Source: Prunus persica
Taxonomy: Eukaryota > Streptophyta > Magnoliopsida > Rosales > Rosaceae
Assembly (NCBI RefSeq): GCF_000346465.2
Contig: NC_034010.1
Location: 14,671,248 to 14,735,247, forward strand
DNA length: 64,000 bases
Direction of reading: 5' to 3'
Positions 13,250 through 25,356 of the stretch are shown piece by piece. The stretch's first letter is position 1. Each line of letters starts with the position of its first letter. The translations under genes were made by a program, and so were the position numbers. A model generated the notes under the pieces. That model ran no database searches and was not told the DNA's origin. It saw only the letters and a list, made by a program, of their open reading frames with translations.

Positions 13250-13609
13250 TGTTAGTGTTTAATAAGCTACTGATAAAAATGGAGGAATACTGAGAATATT
13301 GAAGAAAAGAGTGAAGAGAATAATGATGCTCTGTAAAAACGTTTTCGTATATTTGTTGTTGTGTATTTTCGAGCTGTATCACTCACAGCTCATATTACAG
13401 TTAGAAGAGAGAGAGAGAGCTAGACAAATCCTAGCTTCAATCTCAACCATCCAACTACACTATGGGTAAGATTATGACACCTGTCCAGTCAAGTCCTATG
13501 AGACTTAACAAACCGTTTTGACTATTATAGACAGCTTAGCCTATGAGCTAAGTATAACACTAAACCAACAATTACATACTAAATCAGTTTACCATTTTGC
13601 ACATTAACA
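13250..13609 (-). repeat. Ty1-copia 5' LTR (right on the plus strand)
   Basis: It borders the primer-binding site at 13237-13249 and carries the promoter for gag-pol. It ends at the GCTTC target duplication. Confidence 0.95.
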
Positions 13610-16600
13610 GCTTCACCAACAGCTACAATCGCGAAAGTGATATCTTGCCGTGCTAAGGTCTCTGTCGAGGGATACTTCTCATAAATGATTTCTGTATCAT
13701 CTCCAAATGCCTTCTTAATAGCTTCCAAGATGGTTGTCCCTAAAAATGTAAATGATCTAATTAGTGAGTTGCACATGTGCAATTAAGGCATTGAAAAGAT
13801 ACTAGCATGCAAATTTACCATCTATCAATTTCAAATTGAGCCATGAAGAAAAAAAAAAAACTTCTATAACCTGTTTATAATGGTTTTCAAAAATAAAGTT
13901 TGCAAAATTCTGGTTCAAAACTTGAAAAATGAAATTGTTTGAGAAAACATGATGCATGCAAATGAATTCTAATCTTATTAAGATATATATACACACACAC
14001 ACACACAAATATGTCACATTGATTATGATAATCAACAATTAGGCTTTCAGTTATAAAAATAGTGGAAAAATAGCAACACTGTTCCATACCAATTGTTATC
14101 CTTCCACTGCTACCATATTTTGTAGCTGTCCACCCTCCACACTGATTTCCAAGATCATCGGCATGAGTTCCAGCAACGAGTATTCTTTTAGCGTTTTTTT
14201 CTAAGGGAAGAAAAGGTTCCATTGGATCCTTTCCATTTTTAAAAAGAACCAATGACCTCCGAACTGCTTCACGTGCTAAATCTCTGTGCATCTGCACGAG
14301 AATCATGGAAATAGAAACTGTTTCATAAGTACAAGATGCTCAAAACAGAATATATGATCAATGGGCCATTTTCAAATGATAACATGCAAAACATGTAGCG
14401 GTTTCAATGACATGAAAATGAGACATGCTGTTCTGAAAATTACCTTGCAACCAACTATGTCCTGCAAAGATGTATCAGTGAAGGGATGTTCAAAAAGACC
14501 AGCAACAAACTTCACTCTTAGTATTCTCTCAACAGCATCATCTATCCTGGACATTGGTATCTCCCCAGATTCCACAAGATATATTAATTCCTCAATGAAT
14601 TGTTCATATCTGAAAGGAACCATGACCTGCATACCTTCTGAATTAGACAAATGTAGGAAGTAAAGATCAAGGAAAGCAAATAATTGTTAGGCTTATAAAC
14701 TTGGAGTTCATATGTACCATGTCTATTCCTGCATTAATGGCTAACGAAATGCATAAACGATAGTTTGAACCTTCAGGTTCACAAAGTTGGTCAATTCCAT
14801 CCCAGTCAGAAATCACAAATCCCTGCAGCAGAGTACAAAATGATGCTTATCTAGACATACAACATTTAATGTTAAAGAAACTCTGCACTTTGAATAAACC
14901 AATAAAATATATGGAAGGTTACTTGAAGTTCATTCAAATGTTTGCACAGTTACATCTTACTGATGACTAGGAAGCATTCAGGATATCAAAATTCTAACAT
15001 ATAGTCCATCACAATATGCAATATTATCTTTATGCCGAAATGACTGATTATAATTAGTTGAGAAGAGACTAATAGGAATCGGTAGGGGTAGGTCTTCGGT
15101 CCCTCTTTTCCAGTAGGAAATAGTGCAGACTATGTGGGTTCCTTACCCTAAAACCTAGCTTATCTTTCAAGATTTCTGTGAGGAGAAAACTGTGTCCATG
15201 TAGTCTCTGTCCATTCCAGCTGTTATAGGACACCATAATAGTGGAAACTCCTTGAGAAATACAGTCTAGATAAGGGCGCATATGAATCCTCTCTAAGTCG
15301 TCATAAGAGGATATATTATTGCCCTCATTGACACCTTTCTTTGTTCCCCCTTCTCCAACAAAATGCTTGGCAGATGCAATAATGTTGTTTCTGAAATATA
15401 CAAAAGTAAGAAAAAGTTCAAATATCTGAGATTACTTCCAATGGGACTTAAGTATTTGAATGCAAGAACATGGTAAGCATAAGTTGTGAACCTCCAAGAA
15501 CTCGATTTTTCCTCAATTAGTATACAATTTTGAAAATAATTATTTGATTTTATTTGAAACAAAGATGATTAAAGACATGTTATCAAATTCAGATAAGATG
15601 CAATATGTTTCATGAAAGAAGTATGCATGGAAAATTATTGACTAATAACTCTCCTTTCACTTTCTACCTTCCTGCTACAAAAGGGTAGCCCTTTGGGTAT
15701 CCCTGGGGTGGCTGCCCCTGCAAGCCTGAAACAATAGAAGTCATCTTGCTTACAATTTCTGTGTCTTCACTGTAACTCTCGTAGCATCTTCCCCATCTGG
15801 GATCTTTGCACACCTGTCAAACTCAGAATCCATTCAAGTGAATTTCTTCACAAACCCATTCAATTCATGCCTCAATTTATTATCTTACATTTATACCTAC
15901 AGTTTTATATGCTACAAATTTACCAAAATTCATGGCTTAAAAGAGTGTAAAAAGAACAAGAAAGACCCAAAAGGTTGTATAATTTTTTTTTTTTTCCACA
16001 AAAGAAACAAATTTTGGAGTTTGAAGTTTTAGTAGATACGCCATAACTTTTGCAATCCGATAAACTGCAGTCTAAACTTAAAACAGATAACGAGTACTGA
16101 ATCCATAATGACTTACAGCCACACAGGGAGCAAAAGTATAGTGAATGCCACAGGCCCTGGCTTCAAGAGCAGTTGCCACACCAATCCTTCGAGCCAAATC
16201 TGCATCTCTATCACACACAAACGCACACACAGTTCAAAAGTTAGTGGAAATGGAAGACTACCAAGACTTTTCTTTTTGTTTCGTTCTTATGTTTTTCTCC
16301 TTTATTGTCATTCTGAGTCGTCATAAATCAGGATTCCAAGTTTCAAACAACTGTGTTTCATCAGATTTGAACTTAGAAACTCTTCCAGCACAAAGTTGTG
16401 ATTACCTTATATCATTAGACCAAATGGTCAGTGCTGCAAATTTAATCTAATTATAGTTTTTCCACTATTCTCTTAGTGATCAAACAAAAACATCAAAATT
16501 TAAACCAATCAAGAAACGAATCATTAATGAATAAGCAGTCTTGAAAAATGAAACACACTAACCCAGTGGCGCCAAGACCAACATTGTGAGGGAATATGGC

Positions 16601-17097
16601 GGCACCAAACACATTACCATTCCCATGAACCGCATCAGTCCCATATATGAGGGGGATGCCAAGCCTAGACTCCAGCGCTGACCTCTGAAACCCATCTACC
16701 ATATCCGACCAGTCCGACGGAGAAGCATTCTCAACCGGCAAGCTGCCCGGAGCACTGAATATGCTCCCTACCATAATAATATATATACTCCATGAAGTCT
16801 ACCATCAATGACATGGGACAAAAAAAAAATCTATACCAGATAGAGAGAGAGAGTACCGATGGAGAGGTCTTTAATGGCAGCTGGGGTGGCGACCTGGCTC
16901 TCGATTTGGGTCATCTGGCCGACCTTCTCTTTCAAAGTCATACGAGAAAGGAGTTGTTTGACGTGAGCTTCAATGACTTCCTCCTCTACTTTGGCCATCT
17001 TGAGCTAACTAACCAACCTCTTTCATCTCAGCTGCTTTAATGGGTTCTTCTACTAGAAGTTGCAGTTTAAAGTTAGGTTGTAGTGTTCAATGATGTT

Positions 17098-17104
17098 CTA
17101 TATA
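17098..17104 (-). promoter_or_regulatory. Candidate TATA box of the GH3 gene
   Basis: TATATAG on the minus strand lies about 100 bp upstream of the ATG at 16998. The spacing allows a transcription start about 30 bp further on and a 5' UTR of roughly 70 nt. Confidence 0.45.
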
Positions 17105-17106
17105 TG

Positions 17107-17843
17107 ATAATCAAGATGCTTTAAAAGCTCGAGCCAAGGAAACAATTTTTATTTTTTAATTTTTTTAATTTTCAAGTTTTTAATACTAGTGGAAAAGTGA
17201 AAAGGAAGAATTATTTTTTTAAAATATCCTCCGTACACTTTGTATGTTAAATATTTGAAAATTATTCTTCTTTTCCGTTTGAGCGGGCAGAAGGTTGTGC
17301 TTTGTGGTCGTCCTTTTTTCAAGTATTCTAGTCATGTTCTGTTTCAAGAAAACACTGAACAAGTGTTGCCTTTTACTTTTGTGACTTCCTTTTGTGAGGT
17401 AGTGCGCATCAAGTGTTGTGACTTGCCTTGTTGAATTGTAAGTCTCTAGCTGATTAGAATTAGTGAAATAAGCTATGAGTTTAATTGTGTATTCACTTGA
17501 GCTTTATTATTGCCAAGTGTGAGGCCAAGAATGTAAGGCAAACAATGCCATGTGTGATGATCCTAATAAATATCTAGATGTGTGGCTGAGATCTTTTTTG
17601 ATGTAAGAAAAATGATCCAGCTATGACTGCTAACAGATATATTCCTTGCACGATGTGTGTGAGAAAGTTTTGTTTTATGAAGTAAGAAAGCAATATTCTC
17701 TGTTGCTCTCTGGAGAGATGAGAGAACATTCATTCTCTTTGTGATCTTTGTATTTTTTCTTTCTACTTTAATCCCCTTCTTCATTTTCATATCCATTGAA
17801 ACTCCATAAACCAGAATCAAAGGAACACTAACATGCCTCACTC

Positions 17844-17902
<59 letters not shown>

Positions 17903-18210
17903 ATATGTATAATTATTCATGGTTGTAAGTGTTAGAATATTAGGAAAATTTGGTAACAATCAAATAAAATGGAGAATAATAAGGATATAGTCAATGGACT
18001 AGTTCTGTTTTGAGCTTAGTCATATGTTTTTGAATTTTTGTTAGCTTGAGGTCAATGGGCCTTCACAAGGGCTTTAAGGCTTGTTTAATTTGTATTTTAA
18101 TTTACGTTTCTACCATGTTATAACTAAAAACATGCCAAAATCACTCAAAAATAAAATTCAAACGTGAGATTTGATATCTGATCAGATGCACCAACCTACA
18201 ATGTCGACCC
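17107..18210. other. GH3 upstream region with CT microsatellite, no gene seen
   Basis: No supported coding region. A (CT)n tract of about 55 bp runs at 17840-17898. The rest is AT-rich intergenic DNA up to the 5' LTR at 18211. Confidence 0.5.
17840..17898. repeat. (CT)n microsatellite
   Basis: About 27 CT repeats with one interruption near the left end. Likely polymorphic. Confidence 0.9.
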
Positions 18211-18806
18211 TGTGGGAACAAATATTTCAGCGACCAATGAGTGAGTGACACGTGGAAAAGGAAAATTCCCTAGGTCAAATAATCATTCTAATTAAATTCT
18301 ATTTAATTAGGGAGATAATATTTGATTTAAAATGGGAATATTTCCCTAAATCAAGGAAGAGATTTCCACCAAATCTCCTTGATTAATTCCAATCTCCTAT
18401 TTTTTGGGTAAAAATAATCATGATTAAATAAGGATTATTCTTCAAACCCTCGAAGGCACGAGCTCTATAAATACATGGCTACACAACATACACATGAGGT
18501 AAGTCTAAACTTAATTCTGAAAACCCTAGAGAACTCTCTCTCTCTCTCTCTCTCTCCTTCACATGGTTCCGGCCACCCGTCTCTCTCCGTGATAGATGAC
18601 CTCCAACCATTTTGTTACTTTGTCGTATCTTCCTAAGATCCAATTAACTAACTTAGGCATCGGAGGGCTTTTGGTCAACACCCCCTGGGTGTGGTCCATT
18701 GACCTAGATTTGTTTTACAGTAAGCGAGCAGGAAGAAGAAGAAGGGAGTTCGAAGGGTGAAGAATCAATCAGCGAATATTCCCCCGTGTGGATATTTGCA
18801 TAAACA
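18211..18806 (+). repeat. 5' LTR of the 18211-31176 Tat element
   Basis: It starts TGTGGGAAC and ends GCATAAACA. The right end is set by the related 41551 element, whose LTR ends at the same place beside its target duplication. A TATA-like CTATAAATACATGG lies near 18470, and a CT microsatellite at 18535-18556. Confidence 0.85.
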
Positions 18807-18809
18807 TTT

Positions 18810-18827
18810 TGGTGCTTTCATTGAAAG
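18810..18827 (+). other. Putative primer-binding site
   Basis: TGGTGCTTTCATTGAAAG begins 3 nt after the LTR and starts with TGG, the complement of tRNA CCA ends. The same sequence follows the LTR fragment at 51660. I could not name the tRNA. Confidence 0.55.
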
Positions 18828-19784
18828 CATCAAGTTATACTCAATGCATCGCTCTTGAATCAAATGAATCTATTTCCTCATATTCAACACTGAACCAAAG
18901 CCTTCCAAACAACCATGGTTGGAAGCAAGCGCACGAGAAGCAAGGCTGTTGTGACTCCGAGACGTACCCTAACCATCGCAAAGACGCAGTGTCGAGCCAT
19001 CCACCACGCTCCGCCTTCGAAACCACGAATTTTCCTCTTAGCCTCGTGGCCATGGGTACGACTCCACATGCCAGCACCATGGCTATCACCACTGTTCCAA
19101 ACATCACTTCTGCTCCTTCACTAGCCCTGTGGCCGAGAGCACCTTTTCGGCACACACCATCGCACCTCCTCGTGGCCTCACGTCCAGCACTAACTTGCAG
19201 CAGCAAAACCTTGCGGCCGGATCCAACAACCATCCCTTTGGCCCCATGGTCAAACTAGGGAATTACCCTCAGGGGTCCACAGTTGGATCCAAAGCGCATA
19301 TTCAAGGTGGTGTCACCACCGTCCATGGCTATTTTGCCTCCACCATAAGTCACGACCCAATCTTGGAGCAAGTACTACCATTCCCTCATTTGCCGGTGCA
19401 CTTGACATTTGCTCCCTATGCCTCCAACAAAACCCTAGCCCATGTGCAATTGGGCTCCATACAATTCTCTCTTCTTGATCCTCGCAATCAACCATACCTC
19501 AATCTCAAAGTCGACGAGTTAACTTAAAGAATAGACAGCCAAAATAACTTGGTTGGACAACTTCTCAAACAAATTGATTTGGTCTGAGACCTTGGCCTTA
19601 GATTCCAAAGCGAAGAGAGAATTATGGATAAATGCACCAGCAAGCAGTTCAAGAGGTCTCAATTAGGTCGAGCAAGAACCAGCAGGTGATGAGGAAAATA
19701 AGAACGCGTTTTTCAGCACTAAGGCATGTTGCAAGCATTAACAAGCCCTAACCAAAGTAGATCAAGCCTCCATTCAAGATTAGG

Positions 19785-22420
19785 TGTAACACCCCGACTC
19801 CAAATTAAATGTTTATCTTAATCGATTTAAATAAAGTTACGAATTTACCCTTGGGATAGGGGTAAATTGGTCACTTTCTTCTTCCGAAGGATTTTGGAAC
19901 CGTGGATGGTATTTCTGGGTAGGTGGTACTGAGACGAATTCGTAGACACGCGGTAGGCTTGAATCGGAGTTGTAACGAAAAAGTTACGGGCAAAACATTG
20001 TTAGTGGCAAACTTGTAAATATTTCAAAAAATTTTGGTAAAAATCAGATTTTTTCCTCAGTTCTCTCTCTCTCCTCGCGCGCGACACTCTCTCTCTCCTC
20101 AGTCTCTCTCTCTCTCCCTGACGTCCTCTCTCTCTCTCTCTCTCTCTCTCTCCTCGGTTCTCTCAGCTCCGGCCACGGCAGGACCCGAGACCGGACACAA
20201 AACAACTGGCCAGACCTCGCCGACGTTCCCCAGTCCACCTCTAGCCGCCAGCCGCCGCCTTCGCCGCCCAAACCCGGTGATTGAGGTATGGTTTCTCATC
20301 CATTTTTCGAGTTCTAGCTGATGATTGTATAGGTTTTGATCGATTTTGAGTCTAGAAAACCGATTAGAAAACCTAGGTTTTGGCCGAATTTCAAAATGAA
20401 ATTCCGGCCAGTTGCTGGCCGAATTGGAACTTCCCGTAGTTGAATGAAGTGATCCTGACATCGAGTAGAAGCTAGGGTAGGAAGGGTGAGCTCGGGTGTG
20501 GAGTTTTTCCGTCGCCGGAATTACTCTACACACCCACGCGCTGCCGGCGCGTGTGGCGGCGCGTGGGCGAGGTTGGTGAGGATGTAAATTAACCCGATGA
20601 GATCCTTAGGTTGTCACGAGCGCATAGGAATTCGCGGATCTCAATTCGGATGTCGTTTGACTATCGAACGGATTTTCGCATATTGTGCGTTATCCGGGTT
20701 CGATAGGTTCCGACCGTTAGATCTTTCCCGAATTAAAATATGTTGTTCTAGGAATTCCTAGGACCGTATGGGACTTCACGAATTCTGAATCGGAGCCCGG
20801 ATGTTCCGATTCAATAATGCAAAGTTTGCGGGTTAGCGATAACCGTAAAAACCGTGAACGCTTCCTAAACCTGTAACCGGACCTTAGGATACCTTCTTCA
20901 ATGTGCACGTATGGGGAATTTGGGGAGTTAAGCATTTAATTTGTAATTTTCGCTTAGACGTGATTTTATATTAATTAACGGTTCGTATCTCGAAATAGGT
21001 GTTTCGACTGCACGTACGCAGCAAGCAGGACCCGCACGTGGTCAGGCAGCGAGGGAATACTTGTGAGTGGACTTGGTTTTAATCATATGCATGGTTTTAA
21101 TTGATGAAAGATTTTGCATAATGTTTTAATGGCTTATGGAATTTATATATTTTATTCATGAATTGATTTTGACGGTCGTATAGCACTTGGCAATATATTG
21201 TGAGTTTGGCATTTTGAGTTTTTGAGAGTGCAATTATATGGATAATGGGGAGGTATATTTATATATTCTCTATAGACGAGATATTGGGGTAGTTGGAGGT
21301 TGTTGTGGAAGAATGTGGTTTTGGAGAGAAGTTGTGTGATTACACTACGTAAGTACCTTCCCCAGTTACTAGTCTCACTCGCGGCGTTGGATGTTCCGGC
21401 GTGTGAGACACTTTCCATATGCGGCGTTGGATGTTCCGGCGTATGGAAAGACTTTGTATAGTGTTAGGGTCATCACCATGGCGTTGGATGTTCCGGTGTG
21501 TGATGATCCAGTCTGCGCGCGTAGGACATAGTTTGGGAGCTACACATGGCGTTGGATGTTCCGGTGTGGGAGCTTTGGAGTTTCGTCCCCCGGTTGGACC
21601 GCTCATCCCTAGACGCAGGATAGCACCTGGAAATCCTACGGACTAGTCAACGATCCCCCAGTTGGATTGTTTTCCCCGGTACCTAGGTGGTGTGATGTGT
21701 ATATCGTATAGATATTTATAGTTATATTTATATTTATATATATGTATATTTATATGTATATATATAGTTGAGTGTGTAAGGAATTCGAGTTTGTGTAGTA
21801 GTTTGACAGGAGTGGTAAGGTTGAGAGAATGAGATTCTTTTTGAAAGAGATAACTGATGTTTTTAGAAAAGTTTTAATGAAACATGTTTTGAGTAATTAA
21901 TTATTGAATTGTGAACCTGTATGACTTGCGCATTATTTTTACATGGTGGGGTTACTATATTGTTTTTAACTGCGAATCTGGTTTTTGTCCACTCACATGT
22001 TTTCTGTTTTGCGCCCCCCAGCTAGTAGTCGCTCCAGGAAACGTGCAAGTGGTGTACGAAGCTCAATCGGTGCATCTTTCTAGTTAGGAACTGTGTAATT
22101 TCCTCTACTCAACTGTTCTTGTAATCTAAATTCGGTAGATGCTCTGTATTGCCATGCTAGATTTTACTTGTGAGGCCGGAGGCCACTCTAGTATGACTTG
22201 TAGATGTATGAAAGCATGCTGCTGGTTGGGATTATTATTTTGTGTGTATGTTGCAGGTTGAGTAAATTTTGTTGGGATTGCTTAAATTACAGGGGAGACT
22301 CTGCCAAATTTTTGGTAGAAAGTCTCGATTTCTTAGTAGGTGGGCCCGACATCGGGATGATGTCGGATCAAAGACGGGGTCCGCTTCGGTCTTCGGGAAA
22401 TTCCGTGGTGGGTCCTGTCA
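19785..22420 (+). mobile_element. Solo LTR (2636 bp) of the chromovirus family, inside Tat gag
   Basis: It starts TGTAACACCCCGACTCC and ends GGTCCTGTCA, with a perfect 5-bp target duplication TTAGG at 19780-19784 and 22421-22425. It is collinear with the 2182-4809 LTR of the same family. No internal region or polypurine tract is present, so the full element was removed by LTR-LTR recombination after it had inserted in the Tat gag. Confidence 0.95.
21376..21572 (+). repeat. Hairpin array in the solo LTR (second copy)
   Basis: The same four units as at 3819-4020, each with GCGTTGGATGTTCCG in the loop. Stems include GTCTCAC.CGC/GCGTGTGAGAC (one mismatch) and CTTTCCATATGC/GCGTATGGAAAG. The loop is more uniform here than in the 3' LTR copy at 3819. 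Confidence 0.8.
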
Positions 22421-23499
22421 TTAGGTCCAATGTTTATGAGAGGCTGGGAGCACAAAAAAGCATTCATGAGAAGCTAGGGCCTTAAGGAGGTCATCCCATC
22501 GACCCTCGTCAAATACGCGAAGAAGGATGCTCACTGGCTCGCTTTGAAAATGCTAGCTCACAATGACAAGCCGAAGAGAACCCCTCATAAGCTCAGTCTA
22601 TAATACGCCACACAAGCAAGACAATAGAGGAGGTCAGCCACCTAGAGGCAATCAAGGAGTAGACCAGTACGCTCACTTCGTGGGAGACACATACGTGAAC
22701 TGTAAGCCTTGTGAACAGAACATGTCGGGAAGCTCTGGAATAACTGACTTCGAGACTTGAAAATTGGAGGAGATTTGGAGGATGCTCCACGCAAGGAGAT
22801 TGACCAAGTGAACTTCTTTTCATTCACTAGTGAGATTGAGCATGCGGCCCTGAGAGCCATCTTTCATGCCATTCAAATGGGATTTAGATCCCAAGAGCCA
22901 TCTGAAGCATTTCAAAAGTGTCATGATTCTCTACAAATCCGAGGATGTGCTAATGTGCAAGGTATTTGCAATGACCTTGAGAGGAGCAGCTCAAGCCTGG
23001 TTCCATACCTTTTCGTCCGGGTCAATCAACAACTTTAAAGATCTAGCAGTCATCTTCAAAAAGAAGTACACCTCCTACCAGATGATCAAGATGCAACTTG
23101 ACCACCTATTCAACCTACAAAAGAAGTTCAAGGTGGAAAAAACTAACATTATGCGATTCGATGATTGGATTGCATCCTCTGCTTTCAAGAAGGGCTTGCT
23201 AACTAAGCATGACCTATACCATAAGCTAACCATAGCTCTCAGCTAGACTCTGGCAGAAGTCTTTGCGACCACGGATTGCTATACATTCTGGGATGACGTT
23301 CGGATTGCGGCCAAAAACTCCGCCAAGCAAGTCGACTAGCCAGCAGGTCAGAAATGAGATAGAGCCAGCAGCAGGAACCAGAAGGAAAGCTCAAGTCGTA
23401 ACCCCAAGGGAGAGCCCCAACATATGAGAGCTACACTAAGTTCTTCATCCCTATGCATCAAATCTTAGCCAAAGTGAAAGACAAGGCTTGGTTGAATAG

Positions 23500-24645
23500 A
23501 CCACCACCCTTGAAATCCAACTAAGAGAGATACCAGTAGGTACTATGCCTTCTATGGGACACACGGGCATTATACAAATAATTTCTTTGTTGGAAAAAGC
23601 ACATCGATGTGCTGGTTAGAGAGAAGGCCATTGTATGAAGTTCGTGGCAAAGAAGGTTATCTAGTAGATTGAGGACCGCGATGCAGCCAATGAGCCTCCC
23701 CAGAAGGTCATAAGGATTAACACAATCCTGGTCGACTCCGAGTAGTCTAAGCTGACCAGTAAGGAAAAGAAAAGGAAGATTAAGCAAGCAACTGTGATGT
23801 CCCAAGCCTTATCATGATTGTCTTCCAGAAGAAAGACTTGATTGGGCTTGATCTGTTGCACAAGATGCCCTCGTCATCAGCATCTAGATTGTGCAGGTTG
23901 TGATCGACCGACTTCATATGGATGAGGGCAGCGTTGCCAATATCTTGCAGTTGCGGTTGTACAGGCAGATGGGCATGGAGACCAGGATCAACAACCCAAC
24001 CAGGTCGCTAACTAGCTTCAATAGAGAGACCTCGGTTACTATGGGCATGATAGACCTTGATGTTTACTCTTTCTGTTGACCAGCTTATAAACATTTATGA
24101 TCATTGAAGAAGTCCCCCTACAATGGCATTCTGGTAGACCACGGATTGGCAAGATCAAAGCCGTCACATCCGCCACACATTAGAAAATCTGCTAACCAAT
24201 TCAACGGGGTGGTGTCGGTCTGATCAACAGTGATTAGGCAATGGAGAGAAGGTGTTCAGCCCAAAGGTTGAAGAAAAGAAAGCAAGCCCAATTTATACCA
24301 GTAAGCCAAACAGAACAAGGAGTAGAGGAAATAGATCCAATTCTTGACAGTCGAGCAAGGACCAAGATGCGAGAATTCGTTTGGAGGTCTTTCTTGAAGA
24401 AGGATGGAGCCCCAAAAAGGACATAGAGCGAGTACCCCTCGATCCTGATAAGCCAAAGAGAAAAATGAAGATCGGCTTGCGCTTAAGCGTACAATAAAAG
24501 CTGGAGCTGACCATCTTCCTCTAGAACAACAAAAATGTGTTCTAACATGCTTGGAATCAATCTGCGGATCATCTATAATCGCTTACATGTCAACACAGCC
24601 AGCAAACTAGTAGGGCAGAATAGACACAACTTCGCTCCCGAGCCG
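23500..24645 (+). pseudogene. Tat protease and start of reverse transcriptase, decayed
   Basis: The CAFHxxHGHxT-like stretch (YAFYGTHGHYTNN) lies near 23540. A protease-region frame at 23891-24079 reads MDEGSVANILQL where VDNGSSVNIL is expected, so the active-site Asp-Thr/Asn-Gly is lost. Then ILGRPRIGKIKAVTSATH near 24130, LKKRKQAQFIP near 24270 and MLGINLRIIYNRLHVN near 24550 follow the order of Tat pol. Several stops interrupt it. The match ends near 24645 inside RT. Confidence 0.75.
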
Positions 24646-25356
24646 TCTTTCCAGTGACATTGGTGACCATTTCAGTCGATCCATGTATGGATTGCAATCC
24701 TCTCCTCATGATATTGCTGATAGTATAGGTTTTTCGGATCGATTTTAGTTTTTGAGAGTTGATTTACGTACCCATTTTAGGTCGGTGGTTTAACCATGAC
24801 TTCACCTAGTTCCAGCCACTTTGTGGCAATGGTCTAAGACCAAAAGTTGTTCCTCGAGCAAGGACCAAGATGCGAGAATTCGTTTGGAGGTCTTTCTTGA
24901 AGAAGGATGGAGCCCCAAAAAGGACGTAGAGCGAGTACCCCTCGATCCTGATAAGCCAAAGAGAAAAATGAAGATCGGCTTGCGCTTAAGCGTACAATAA
25001 AAGCTGGAGCTGACCATCTTCCTCTAGAATAACAAAAATGTGTTCTAACATGCTTGGAATCAATCTGCGGATCATCTATAATCGCTTACATGTCAACACA
25101 GCCAGCAAACTAGTAAGGCAGAATAGACACAACTTCGCTCCCGAGCAGTCTTTCCAGTGACATTGGTGACCATTTCAGTCGATCCATGTATGGATTGCAA
25201 TCCTCTCCTCATGATATTGCTGATAGTATAGGTTTTTCGAATCGATTTTAGTTTTTGAGAGTTGATTTACGTACCCATTTTAGGTCGGTGGTTTAACCAT
25301 GACTTCACCTAGTTCCAGCCACTTTTTGGCAATGGTCTAAGACCAAAAGTTGTTCC
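24351..25356 (+). repeat. Tandem duplication, 503-bp period
   Basis: Copy 1 is 24351-24853 and copy 2 is 24854-25356. The copies are nearly identical (a few substitutions, for example CGGATC/CGAATC). Each contains both Tat pol sequence and the first part of the LTR-like block, so the fusion is older than the duplication. Confidence 0.92.

Larger units (their letters stand above)
8733..13609 (-). mobile_element. Intact, very young Ty1-copia element (4877 bp)
   Basis: Two 360-bp LTRs (8733-9092 and 13250-13609) begin TGTTAGTG and end CATTAACA, and I found no difference between them by eye. A perfect 5-bp target duplication, GCTTC, lies at 8728-8732 and 13610-13614. The minus strand holds one uninterrupted gag-pol ORF. 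The primer-binding site TGGCCTCAGAGCC (complement at 13237-13249) resembles the usual initiator-Met tRNA site. The polypurine tract TTTGAAGGGGAG ends at 9093. All parts needed for movement are present, so it may be autonomous. It sits in an exon of the GH3 gene. Confidence 0.96.
8370..16998 (-). pseudogene. GH3 beta-D-glucan exohydrolase (beta-glucosidase) gene, split by a Ty1-copia element
   Basis: The minus-strand ATG is at 16998. Nine exons with GT-AG borders fit in phase: 16998-16857, 16767-16563, 16207-16117, 15813-15668, 15390-15147, 14822-14718, 14626-14444, 14291-14090, and 13739-13610 continued at 8727-8370 (8728-8732 is the target duplicate of 13610-13614). Without the copia insertion these sum to 1806 nt, a 601-residue protein plus stop, the normal size for plant GH3 exohydrolases. 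Family motifs include [27 protein letters not shown] and GFVISDWDG (nucleophile Asp about residue 282). The acid/base Glu is probably E482 in VAVGEA, by analogy with barley ExoI. There is no clear signal peptide. The copia element breaks codon 483, so translation would end ten codons later (VNVQNGKLI) and lose the last 118 residues of domain 2. The enzyme would remove glucose from cell-wall beta-glucans. Confidence 0.9.
18915..23340 (+). pseudogene. Tat gag, interrupted by a solo LTR and stops
   Basis: A basic N-terminus (MVGSKRTRSK at 18915) runs to a stop region near 19530-19780. After the solo LTR the frame resumes at 22426 with a YERLGAQKSIHEKLG-like repeat. The conserved retrotransposon gag domain follows at 22866-23246, with AQAWFHTFSSGSINNFKDL and FKKKYTSYQ. 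This domain forms the virus-like particle core. Frameshifts near 22760-22870 and stops throughout show it is dead. Confidence 0.8.

Noticed and set aside
18841..19233. 130-codon minus-strand ORF
   Set aside because: It is the shadow of the Tat gag N-terminus on the plus strand, where the related copy at 51780 shows which frame is conserved.
24293..25017. Two nearly equal minus-strand ORFs (MVSSSFYCTLKRKPIFIF)
   Set aside because: They are duplicates created by the 503-bp tandem repeat and lie opposite the Tat pol remnant.
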